A stretch of DNA of 64,000 nt from Hofstenia miamia (taxonomy: Eukaryota; Xenacoelomorpha; Acoela; Hofsteniidae): positions 2,606,512 to 2,670,511 of the forward strand of contig CABFPE010000006.1 of NCBI GenBank assembly GCA_900660155.1, in the 5' to 3' direction. Made by a program: the position numbers and the translations under genes. Numbering within the stretch: the first letter of the stretch is position 1; every line of letters begins with the position of its first letter. The notes under the pieces were generated by a model. It made no database searches and had not been told where the DNA came from. It worked only from the letters and a program-made list of their open reading frames with translations. Positions 33,604 through 45,298 of this stretch are shown here, one piece after another.

Positions 33604-33887
33604 TTAATTAATGGCATTCAATATTTGATAAAGACAACTTAGACGTTCGAAAAACTGACAGTTTTAAATGAGATTTTGTTGTAACAGCAACTGGCCGAAG
33701 ACGTAAAACTAATGACCACACCCGGCTCATACCACTAAGTANNNNNNNNTTAATTAATGGCATTCAATATTTGATAAAGACAACTTAGACGTTCGAAAAA
33801 CTGACAGTTTTAAATGAGATTTTGTTGTAACAGCAACTGGCCGAAGACGTAAAACTAATGACCACACCCGGCTCATACCACTAAGTA
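33604..33887. repeat. 138-base direct duplication across an 8-N gap
   Basis: The 138 bases at 33604-33741 recur exactly at 33750-33887, separated only by eight Ns (33742-33749). This is the signature of two overlapping contig ends placed side by side. Confidence 0.9.
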
Positions 33888-33889
33888 AA

Positions 33890-36800
33890 CTCATATGCTA
33901 CACATATTACCACAAGAAAAGTTTCCTGTAGGCTATGAAGATTTTATGGGGATGGCTACAGAAAAAAAGCTATGAGTATGGGGATGAGAATTTCATCCCC
34001 ACAGTAGCCCTGAAACTCCCCACTTAAATTAAATTAAGCGCAAAAATGAAACAAGTGACGACAGGTATTGTAAAGGAAATGAAGCATCGAGATTTTTAAT
34101 TTGTTTAAATTCTTAAGTATTGCAATAACAATAGAGAGAAGGTTGAGTAGTATGAACATAACACCATCCATTCTTCATAACAGCAGACGGCGTTTAATTA
34201 AGACAGAAGAAGTTTTGTTGTAGATTTTATAAAATTACGAAAATCTAATAAATCACCTCAACGCCAGGAGATCGCGAACTTTAATTAAGAGGCGCTCGAA
34301 ATTTACTGCCACTTTACCAAATTCAATACAAATCCAATTTGAACTTTCTAGTCTATTCAAATTTCCGGTTCAATCAGTGTCCTATCGATGGATTCGTTAA
34401 AGAGACTAATTTTCCAATACAGGATTGACCAAAGCCTAACCGATCTCTTTACAACGTAATCCCCAACTGGTGGTATTTGATAAAGTTCCCACAAGAAATA
34501 ATGTAAGCATCTATAAAACGTAGAGATGAAAAGGGATGGGAAACAATTTAAAAATTTTTTATTGCGCCAAAAATTATATTGTGAAGGTCAACAAAAACTG
34601 GTTTTTAGAAGTTTTCCAAATGTCAAACGAGGCCTTCAATCAATATTTTCAATCAAAAATAGGCCTAGGAAATCAAGCATGTGCTAGCAGGCTTGTGCTA
34701 AAATTAAATTTGCAGAATTTGCCAATGATCTTTACATCTGATTCAAGAACCATTACCATGCGCAAGAGTTAACTAACATAAATATGAAGAAAGTTACGTC
34801 AAAACTCTTAAATTTAACACCATAAACCACAGTTGTTACAATACACTGGGAAAGAATCACTATATTCACGTTAAAAATCTGTCTTATAAATATATTATAG
34901 ACTCATAAAATCGTAAAGGTACTTTGAAGTCGTAGAAAACCGAAGCAATTACTGATTACAATTGCCTATTTATTTATTGCTCTTTCTCCCCATTAAAAAT
35001 AACTATTGCAGTAGATTTATAGAAATATTTCTCATTTTATAGACCAAAAGTGATATGAAAATTTGAGTCAACATTTCTGCCTGTAAACCTACGGATGCAT
35101 TCAATATTAATAGAGAATGCATATTTTAAAAAAGATTTCAATTTGGCACCTGGTGTCGGACATTGGTCAATGGAATGGTAGAATTGTAGGAATAAATATT
35201 AATAATTAAGAACCAGTAAATTGTCCAACGCGTAAAAATCATTTGAAAGCCATTCTAAATATATCTAATACCATTTATAACAGTGGATTACGCATAGCAA
35301 CGATTTTACCATAATTTGTCATTAACACCAAACATATCATCTATTTTCTAGATTTGATAGTTTTTAATTGAAATTGTTTCGCTTGCAAAGCAAGAGAACA
35401 ATCAATAGTAGAATAAAGTGAAAACCTCTCATGATTCATTCGATAACGTCTCGCTCTCTCACTGCAATATTCAAAGTTTTAGAGGAAGTAAATATAGACT
35501 TCTTTGCACAAATAATGATTCATTTCTGTTTTAAAGCTGCATAACAAAATTGAAGCTTGCAAAAAACCCTCTAACAACAAAAATGTAGAAAACTTTGATA
35601 TTGGCAGTAACAACCCAACATTCCACTATATAGCAGAAGTCGATAAGGAAATATTTTAAGCGGCGCCCAGGGTAAAGAAAATGCTAAGTGCATAATTGAG
35701 TGTTAAGAATTTCTGTATGTAATGTATCGTCTGCTATATTGATAAAGGTACAACTTTACCTCCTATTTTACAAATAGTAAATAATATAAATGACAATATA
35801 TTTGTTTTAAAAATGAGACAAAGGTTCGAGAATCACAAAAGCGTAAGGGTCACATTGCTTAAATCCTCAATACTGAGGCTTGATATCAATAGCATCTGAA
35901 ATGGATTACAGAATTAGTTAATTCAAAATCATGAATTCTATTCATTGTTTGAATTCAATAATTTTCTTGAATTAAAATTTTGAACTTGCACTGAAATTGT
36001 TGACACAGTGCAACTGAGCAATTACATTAAAAAATATCCCCCTCGCAGTAACAATCAAATATTATACTCATTTTAATAATTAATATGACATTCAATAAAT
36101 TCCACTAAATTTTCATGGAAAACTAAAATATCTGCAGTATGTGTACAAGGCTGGAATTTCCTAATACAAGTCTAAAAAGAAAGGTTATTATTGTATAAAA
36201 ACAATCATTTATAAAAGGCAATTCCACTATATGTACTAAATTGATTAGCATTTTTAATGACTGACACATGAATGAAATTATCCTTCAACATAACATTATA
36301 TATATATATATATATCATATTACATCTTAAAAGCTGACAAAATATTCGTTATTAAAATATGATAGAAACAAGGTGAATTTTGTTTGCCATCAAACAGTTG
36401 AGAATAAAAGTTCAATTAGTCAACAAAAATATAAGAATGTCTTATTAAATCTAAGTAACAAATAATTATCATTTTTTGCACATTTTTTTCACTACAAATA
36501 AATTTGCAAAAATTAATAACAAAAGAGGGACAGGTACGAGGAAAATTTACAATATCTAGCCTGCCACAAATTATTAGTATCTGTTCGTAACGATAAATCT
36601 GTTCGTAACGAGATAAATAAAAAATTAAAACAAACAGACAATGAAATTTAATTAAAAACTTCGGCTTTGTGCTTAAAAAAATCTGTATAAAAATACCATA
36701 AATCATTGAGATGCTTAAATCTTCAATTAAAAACTTTAATTTTACCCAAAAACGTCATTTTACATTGTATAAGGCAATTATACATCCCTAGAAAAAAATA

Positions 36801-37710
36801 ATTAAAAAATATTTTATTTAGGTTATTTAGGAAGATTAATGCAAAAAAAGTTAAATTATTTTAGTTTTTTGCAAATTTATTTATCGCCAGCTCTCAACAA
36901 ATTGAGGAATTTTCTTCCACTCATTAAACTTTTAATTACCACTCAAAAAGCTACAGCGCCTTTTTAATGAGACCTGGTGACGTTTCCTAGCTTTTATTGA
37001 GGCTAATAACCCCTAAATGTTTTCTAAAAAATGCCTGTTCATTTTATGTTATTATTGTTATTGTGAAAAAAGTAAAGTAAGCAAGAAAATTATATTTAAT
37101 AATTTCGAAATTAATTCTATCAAACTCCAAAATTTTTAACTGTTAAAACCAATATTGAACTGATTTGAAAAAAATATCGCTAAATTTGAGAACATGATGA
37201 TGTCATAAAAATTCAGAATATTCGAAATTAATTGATAGTACTGAAGTGAGCAGCAAAGTTTTGTTTTAATATCATAATTCAATCCAGAGTTAGATAGGTG
37301 AGAGCTATTAGTTCTACATAGCTTCGAAGAGCCCCAAAAAGCCTTTGGCTGAATATGATTAAAATATAATTCGGGTTTTTATGCCAAAAATTTGCAAATT
37401 AGAAGGTTTATATGTTCCTTGCATAAAAGACCAATGCCCTTCAATTAAAAGGAAAACAACCCGCACTATTGGAAATAGTAACGCATACCATGGCTTACAG
37501 TAAAATTCTTTTCGAAGATAAGTTAAAAATATATAAACAATAAATTAAATAACGCTAAACAAATATATGCTCATTGCTGTTGTTTTAAATTTAATTATGG
37601 AGTTTCATAGTCATAAGTAGAAATGCTGATAAAACAATTTATTTAAGATTAGAATCGCTGGGATTCAATGAGAATCGTATCACCTAAGATTGTATTGTTG
37701 GTCGTTTCAG
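33890..37710. other. long stretch without recognised genes
   Basis: One 78-codon plus frame at 34536-34772 has a mixed second half (MSNEAFNQYFQSKIGLG and on) but no domain or clear splice sites; it is uncalled. A minus frame at 36416-36706 is Ile/Phe-rich and probably chance. A short AT run lies at 36297-36316. The rest is AT-rich unique-looking sequence. Confidence 0.45.
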
Positions 37711-37712
37711 TC

Positions 37713-37776
37713 GCATTGTTTTTCCAATAGTAAATTTTACAGAAGCATTGTTTTTCCAATAGTAAATTTTACAGAA
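37713..37776. repeat. tandem duplication, 2 x 32 bp
   Basis: GCATTGTTTTTCCAATAG followed by TAAATTTTACAGAA occurs twice without spacer (37713-37744 and 37745-37776). Confidence 0.95.
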
Positions 37777-37914
37777 TATCACAATCTGATTTTGAAAATT
37801 AACATATTTTTATATTAGATTACATCAGATGGTTCATTGTGGAGGAGGGGGCCATTAGATTACAGTTAGAGATTATGTTTCTATTGACTTTAAAACAATA
37901 GTATTATAAAAAAA

Positions 37915-38413
37915 TGTGAACAACTAAAGGCAGTGGCGGCGAAAGCGGGGAGCAGAGTTGGCAGTTGGGTCATCATAGGATAAACCTTTCAAAAAAAACT
38001 CAANTTTTTTAATTATTATCTTTGTCAGAAATCAAATTTCTTTTTACTAAACACTGCTTTTGTATTTTGATGCTTTTTATGTTAATCAAATTCACAAATT
38101 TGGAGAACATCTCATTTTGAGGAAAAATCACGAAAATGGACCTTTCCAATATTTAAAATGGATCTGCAGCAAAGTTATCAAGTATGTAAGTGTGATGTAG
38201 GAAAATTAATTTTACAATCTCTAAAACGGGCAGTTCTTTGGTTTAATTTTTCAACCCGAAACAAATCAAACTGTATATCACAGATAATTGATATTAATTT
38301 TTAGACTGCAGTCGCTTCTGACTNTGTGAACAACTAAAGGCAGTGGCGGCGAAAGCGGGGAGCAGAGTTGGCAGTTGGGTCATCATAGGATAAACCTTTC
38401 AAAAAAAACTCAA
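37915..38413. repeat. 89-base duplication around an N-bounded island
   Basis: The 89 bases at 37915-38003 recur exactly at 38325-38413. Between the copies lie an N (38004), 319 unrelated bases and another N (38324). This is the same architecture as at 30.28-30.70 kb. Confidence 0.9.
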
Positions 38414-38636
38414 AAATTTTATAATTTAAGCAGCAAAAGCCCTCTTAGTTAGTTAGGTAATTCAATGATTTTAGAGTTTGTTATTCTTTTTACTGAATAA
38501 AAACAAGAGCATCAAAATTATAATTTCAATTAGAAATAACTTATGACGTCTAAAGAAGGCGGGAACTTAACATCAGAGTATCTTTCTAAATGTTGGAGAA
38601 AACTAACTAGGTAAAATTTATTCCGCTGCCACTGAC
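37931..38636. mobile_element. possible hAT-like non-autonomous element
   Basis: The left end reads CAGTGGCGGCGAAAGC and the right end, on the other strand from 38636, reads CAGTGGCAGCGGAATA. They agree at 10 of the first 11 bases, and CAGTGGC is a usual hAT terminus. The flanking octamers (ACTAAAGG and ACTATATA) share only the first four bases plus one, so a target-site duplication is not convincing. The interior is disturbed by the N-bounded island, and the left terminus is repeated at 38341. No transposase is encoded. Confidence 0.35.
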
Positions 38637-38639
38637 TAT

Positions 38640-39475
38640 ATATGTTAAGAAACGCTTATGGTAGCGACTGTAAAATTAACACAATTACCACTGCAACTGG
38701 ATATTATTTGAATTTGAAATGATATTATGATGCAAATTCCAACTAAATATTACAGCGAACGTTTTGTACGTGCAATGAATTTTTCAGCATGTCATTTATT
38801 ACCTCCGCCAAGGAGGTATTGTTTCGCTCTTCAATATTTGACTTTATTTGACTGTCTGTCTGTACGTTAGAATGATTTCTCAACAATAACGAATACATCT
38901 TCATTTCCGAACATAGTTCTTGTGCTAACGACGATCTCAATCAATTTTATACTGATTTAGACAACCCATCCCAATCACATATTTGGAAAGAGTTTGTCAA
39001 CAAATATGCACATGGTTCGAAATGTCGAAAAAACTACTCCATGTTCAGTTCCAATAGATGCTGCTAGGTGGCGTAAAATAGATCCCTATAACTTTATATT
39101 ACTATAAACTATTGGAACCTCTGATAACATGTGTGACTACTTGTTGTGATCTGTACCTCTTCATGTTACTTTCTGTTGCATGGTTAGGAAGTTACTTGTC
39201 AATATTTAAATAGAATTTTACAGTGGAAACGTGAAAATAACATTGGTGGCAATCATGTCTAAAAGCCTATCTAATCATTAGTTTGTCCTTATTACTTAAT
39301 AATTGAAGTTGCCATTTTGAAAGTTGTTCCTCAATTTGACAATTTCCTTCATTCGTCAACTGTCAATTTAGTGAAAATTTATTCATTGTTTTCTGCAAAC
39401 TTATAACATAATTACAATAAGCTTGATAGTCATTTATCACTAGATACCTCTATCATAAAATTAGATATTTAAGTG
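38640..39475. repeat. dispersed TCTGTCTG-type repeat, copy 2, and flank
   Basis: At 38795-38880 are TTACCTCCGCCAAGGAGGTA, TTGTTTCGCTC and GACTGTCTGTCTGTACGTTAG, the same order as at 11.26 kb. The remaining sequence to 39475 shows no gene or repeat. Confidence 0.5.
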
Positions 39476-39499
39476 CGCAGTAGCACAATATATTAAAAT

Positions 39500-40045
39500 C
39501 GGTCTCTAGAATTTACCCAAATTAGACTTGCGTATTAAGAAATCTGGAAATCTTTAGATATTGATACATTCGAGGGTGAATGGGTTCCCTTGATACGGGA
39601 AAGCCGCAGAAAACATACGTAACCCGCAAATTGGCTGAACAAACCCATATGGAAATCTATTTTATGTAAATTGCCAATTGAACCCAAACTTTATAACTAT
39701 TTACATCTAATTTATAAACGGTGACTTTACAGAGAGCAGAAATTGTAGTTCGAATGAGCGTAAATTATATGAGTTGCGTAATGTACTTCACAAATGAGAG
39801 GCCGGGTGAGGCCCGCGTTCTCTGTCGGTTTCCCATGTCGAAATTTGAAACCCATACCCACGGCAACCCTGTATATTTTTCAATGAAAAAAATTAACCTC
39901 TCCTAATATTCAGATAACAAAGAGGTCAAAATGCCATGAGAACAACAACTAGTCTCAACACTTTCTTTTTCAATAGATATATCACTATGGCTGTTGAGGC
40001 GTGCCTTGCGCAATGTCAGAATTGGTGAATGAGGAGGACTGAAAG
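39500..40045 (+). repeat. dispersed repeat family R1, long copy (forward)
   Basis: The left part (TATTAAGAAATCTGGAAATC, TTTAGATATTGATACATTCG) matches the R1 core flank. The right end (GTTGAGGCGTGCCTTGCG, CAATGTCAGAATTGG) is the reverse complement of the left edge of the 58.9 kb copy, as expected for an opposite-oriented longer copy. A 61-codon frame at 39721-39906 lies inside and encodes nothing recognised. Confidence 0.55.
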
Positions 40046-40387
40046 CCACAAGAGGACAACTGGCGAAATCCTAGAACGTAAATTTGAGGAGAGTCTCCTC
40101 AATAAACTCCTTGCTGCATTTCTCAATTATTCATCATATCAATTTTCAAAATAAAATATTCGGATCAGACTCTAATTTCTTCATTAGTATCATCTTTTCT
40201 ATTGATGGTTGATCCATCGAGAATGGGTCGTGCTAGGCTTGTATAGGTTGCGGGTTTCATAACCATTGGTTGAATAGTATTAGAAATTTGGTAGAAACCA
40301 AAAGCCTGCGACATTGACACAGAAAATAGAGGAAATTTGGATTCTTAAATCCTGAAAAGAAAAGGACATTTAATTTTAATAATTAGC

Positions 40388-40390
<3 letters not shown>

Positions 40391-40472
<82 letters not shown>
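40391..40472. repeat. (GAT)n trinucleotide microsatellite
   Basis: About 27 uninterrupted GAT units. It is not in a long open frame that I would call a gene. Confidence 0.98.
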
Positions 40473-40474
<2 letters not shown>

Positions 40475-41445
40475 TTTGATTGCACATTGATCGGAAATAT
40501 TCGATGCTCATCAACCCTGCTAAAAACAATAGTCGTACATCATTAATTTAAAATCTAGTTTGAAATTATGGATTACCGTAAGTCAGATCGGCGCGCTTCC
40601 AGCACTACTTGAGGATTACGTTAATCGCACAAAATGATGAATAACATGAGGATTAATTGCATTTAGCAATAGTATTTTGTTTTATTAACTAAGAATAATT
40701 TCGAAATTCTTTGACCGAATTAAATAACTGCACATTTAATTACTGATGTCATTGAAAATTTTCTAATAATTCGAGAAAAGAAGATTACTGTTTACGATTT
40801 AAAAAAGATTACAGAAATTAATGAAAATAACACACTTTAAATGAATTTAGTACTATCTCTTCCATGGGCTTTATATCATATACTTAAATGATTAGCAAAC
40901 CAAGCAATTTTGTATTGTTGGTTGGGGAGGAGTCGCATGTTTGAAGAGATCTGTTAATGGTCTCTTCTCCGACATCAAATGTGCTTTCGAAATACAAAAT
41001 TAAATTTTTAGTCAGCACTTTGAATAAGTCAATAGCTTCGAATGCAAATTGTGGAAATTTACAATCAAAATGAAAAGTTTTGACTAGAATATTGTAGAGG
41101 AATAAGTGGAAACCAAAATATAATTACATTAAATACACTTTTATCATAAAACATACATTTTCTAAAATTTTACAAAATTTTTTATCAGAACTTTTCTTAA
41201 TAATAATAATGTTTTACCCGGGCCATTTACGTAAGACCTAAAATTAAATGTATGACGTGTATTTAAATAAAATCATATCCTGCAATTATTCATTTTCAAT
41301 AATTATGTTATGAATAAAAAATTTTTACATGACATTTAAGTTATATAATTTGTAAACTTCAAAATAAGAATGATTGGAATAAAAAACTTTTCACAGATTT
41401 TGGTTGAGACAGTATTCAACATGAATATAAAAATGTGAAATTTTG

Positions 41446-41480
<35 letters not shown>

Positions 41481-43525
41481 AGCAGCCTGTTTTTACATTT
41501 TATCCAAAACCTCTTTTGCAGTAGAGCTTTCTTTGCAAAAAAAAGTTTTAATGGTAAAAACTTTTCTATGAAGTTATGCAAATAGGTAACCGACGATTCT
41601 AGAAAACATAAGACAAGGTGCCAATCAAGTTCACCTATTAACTTAAAGTAAGCTAATATTACGTAGTGTTCCTTTACTAACAACAGATATTTTTCTTTAT
41701 TCGAATTTAAAAGAATTCATTCGCCGTTGATATCCTTCGTTATGCGTTTAAAAAGAATTCAAATTAATAATTCTTTAAAAATCACACTACAACAGAAACA
41801 AAACAGTCTCGCTTTTTGAATTTGGCTTAGTTTTGCATCCTTTGTAATTTATAGCAGCACTGTTTACCAAATTGCTGACTTACCTTGGAATTGCATTTGT
41901 TAATCGACTTTCACAAATTAAAGCAATTAGGACTTGCAGCGTTCCCTTTCTTGAACAAATTACTTTTAAAAGATGTCGTCAACAAATCAGCTTTAGATAA
42001 AGAACGACTGCGTATGTTGCAAAGAGAAGAATTTTCGTCAGTTCTTTGAAATGCTTGAACAGAATTCATTGCAAATTGCCGAAGATAGAGTAGGTAGACT
42101 TACTTGTCAGAATTTATAATTAGGGTATACCTTAGCCACGATATATTGATAGTAGGAATAAAAAAGGTAATGTATATTGCTACATAAAATAATACATTAT
42201 GCGACACTAAGTCTAACACAGACATAAGTAGAGAATAGAATGTAGTTTTTGAACGAATGTTCCATTCTAAAGTTAGTTGTTTAGTCAGTAACTGAAGAAA
42301 GATTTTAAAATGGTTAGCATGACTAAACTATATGGGTTTCGATACTAGAGTTGATTAGAATGAGAAATTGTGATAAAGTCAAATTTTCGTAAATTTGCGT
42401 GAATATTTAAATGTAAATTAGGTGGTTACATAAGTACATGAAGGCTGAATATGAATTCATCATATTAGGACCAGAATCTGAGGAGGTGCTTCGCATTTTC
42501 TTTTAGTTCAATTCAGATGCACTTGTTCAAAATTTTTCATTAATTTTCGCTAATACACGGAGAAGGACTGATACTATCGCATAGTTAACGATTTTTGTCG
42601 TTATACAAATTAATGATTTTTTAGAAAAATGGATATTGGTGGAAACTCATTGAATGGATTGAGATTGTCTCAAGAGGGTGGGGTGGTTGAAATTGTAAGC
42701 AAAGGGAGAAGGGAACCTCAGTCTTCAACGTCTCTGTTTAAGATCATACCTCTCCCACACTTTAATATTGTAAGATGTAGTTGTCACTATACAAATTTTA
42801 ACAAGTAAACCCAAAAAGTCTGTTCAGAAAACATAGATTACAAATCTTAATATTGTGGTTAAACAAATATCCTCTAATATCCTAAAGCTTTTCCAAAAAA
42901 TTACTTGTTTTCATACTGTAACTTAAGAAATGAAATTCTGAATGTATAATCTTTCAAATACGACCAAATTGGCTTAAACTGCACTATGTTCAGCCTAAAA
43001 ATTGAATATTAATTAACCAGAAATTAGAGGCCTATGGAAACAGGTTTATTGCTAAACTATAACCAACAAACAAATATGGGTAGGGATAGTTCCGACATTT
43101 TGATTTCAAGCGCTAATTGGGTCATGCATAGGTATTAAAATAAAAAACCTGAAACACGTCCCAGAAAAAGATGAAAAATTTTTATGAGAAACGTATTGAA
43201 TTTGAGACATAGAGGATTTATTATCTTAAACCACACATTATTAGAAGTTGCAAAACTATCAGTTCTTGATAGCCTACCAACTAGCAAAAAAGAATGACAT
43301 TTATGTAAAATTACAGCAAATACATTAGGGATCATTTAAATTATAGGAAAAAAAATTAAATTTATACATTATGTGATAACTATATGTTGTATTTCAAGAA
43401 GTTATACATACATTAGCTGTTCAAAAGTGGCGGAGGTTAACAGATGAAAAAGAGAACGTAATTTGTATATGGTTTAAGTTGCCTGTACACTTATCGTTTA
43501 TATGTGATTTATGCACACACTGGTA
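40475..43525. other. long stretch without recognised genes
   Basis: No gene called. It contains an (AT)n microsatellite at 41448-41478; the 115-codon minus frame at 41336-41683 runs through it and is not a gene. Confidence 0.5.
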
Positions 43526-43529
43526 GCAG

Positions 43530-43730
43530 GTGCGGCTCAGACAATTGAAAATAGCAGACAGCACTCTCTCTGTATGCCTTCATTTTATTGATTCAGATGT
43601 TTCAAGAATTTATAATTGGGCTGCGGTAACAAATTTTAATTACGAAAAAAATTTCGGCCACAGTAAACTGAAAAGTCGGCATTCGTGTTTCCTGCGGTTA
43701 AATAATTTGCAAAAACATAATTTAGATTGA
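43530..43730 (+). CDS. anonymous open frame, possible terminal exon
   Basis: A 66-codon frame ending in TGA at 43728-43730. It starts at a GTG, so the start is not real; a splice acceptor-like GGTAGCAG precedes it directly. Composition is balanced, including LKIADSTLSVCLHFIDSDVS and VSRIYNWAAVTNFNYEKNF with many purine-N-pyrimidine codons. No domain, signal or membrane segment is recognised. It could be a last exon of a host gene or chance. Confidence 0.25.
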   Translation: MRLRQLKIADSTLSVCLHFIDSDVSRIYNWAAVTNFNYEKNFGHSKLKSRHSCFLRLNNLQKHNLD

Positions 43731-43734
43731 TAAC

Positions 43735-45298
43735 GAAAGTAAATTTTATTCATTTCTGTATTAAGCGATAGGTGATGGTGCAATACAAATTTGAGACAAT
43801 AGACTCCTTCAAAAAACAAACACACTGGATTTTTTAAAGTAATTGACCAACAACAGCTTTCGTAAGGACTACATTCTCGAAAGATTTTTCAGTTTTAAAA
43901 GCAACCCTATTAATCACCAAGCAGCGAAACATGGAAGGAGTATAGCTTACAAATGGCTGAATACTAAGAGAACAAAAAAAATTCGATCTCCTGTCGCATA
44001 ATGGGCGCTTCAAAATATAACACTATTTTCCAAGACGGTGCTGCGGAACATCCCGCCCCGACCGAGATAAGGTTAAAAACATGCATTTATGGGAGCAATT
44101 AGCGAAACCACAGAATTCCGTGATACACTTAAGCACACTATCAATAGCTGTTACATGTATTCATTATGTAAATCAATAAAATAGTGTTCGCTATTTTGTT
44201 GGTTGATTAAGACATCGTGCGGTTTATGGAATAAGAAATGTCTATTGTGTGTTGGAGGAAGTGGGAATATGAAAACTATCTTAATTGATCTATTGGAAAA
44301 GTTTTATGACAAATTACAAAAACATTGTTTTTGAAATTTTAAAAATTTTTCACATGACTTGCCAACAATTTCGTACGTGTCGCAATTGGGAACGAAATAA
44401 CTGAGTCAAAATCACACCCTCTGTATGCTTCAAGCATAAGTTGACACTCGTCGTCTAATTTTGAAAATAAGAAGATGTAATGTGGTAGTCTTCATGACGA
44501 ACTTATTAGCTACTTTTGTAAGACTAGAACTTGGGTTAGTAATTATGGAATATATCTTTTCACCGAAAGGATTCAAGGCAAAAATTATTAAAATTCATTT
44601 TATATGTATGGTATTTATCCAAAAACTTTTGAAAGAACCTCGTAAAAATGCACCACTGTTTTGTAAAATAATCAATTCATATTAACGAGAATTTTGTAAC
44701 GAGCAAGTATTGAAGTGAAGTTGTCTATAAACATAAAAGTTATTATGTAAAAAATGTGCAAGAGCGAAGCTCAAACCCTAAAATTTACAGGCTTTCAACG
44801 TGCTATAAGCGTATGATAAACATCTACTGGTTGAATAAATTTCGATCATCGAAAATTTACTAAGATTTAGAGGAGAAAAATTTAATGTTTTGAATTATTA
44901 AATGTTAAATATGAAATAAAAAATATTTATAACAACGTAATCTTTAAAATTCTATCGTTTGGTAATCATTTGAAAATTCAATTTCCAAGTGCAAGCAGGA
45001 AATGTTGTATAGTTTAGATTCTACCGACAGAGAGATAACAATATGATTTAAAAAACAATTTTGCGGCATTTTAGAATAACAGCGACATGAAAAATAAAGT
45101 GATGTAAATTTCTTTCGCTTTCCACTGATTGAATATATTCATTAACCATAGAGGGAAAGGGAGCGGCGGAAAACGAAAAGGAAAACAGTACTGGTACTGG
45201 CATATCAATAAACAAATTGGCAAGTGCATAACTTTAAACCGGTGTTACGTTCAAAAACAGGTAGATTGATTGCAACATTGAGTGTATGGGTCAGCGTT
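43735..45298. other. stretch without recognised genes
   Basis: A 74-codon plus frame at 44461-44685 lacks recognisable features. A GC-rich patch at 44035-44070 is not assignable. Confidence 0.5.

Noticed and set aside
40391-40472. Poly-Asp or poly-Met coding repeat from (GAT)n
   Set aside because: No extended open frame with protein-like flanks was seen around the microsatellite.
41336-41683. 115-codon minus frame
   Set aside because: Runs through an (AT)n tract and is rich in Ile, Leu, Phe and Lys as expected by chance.
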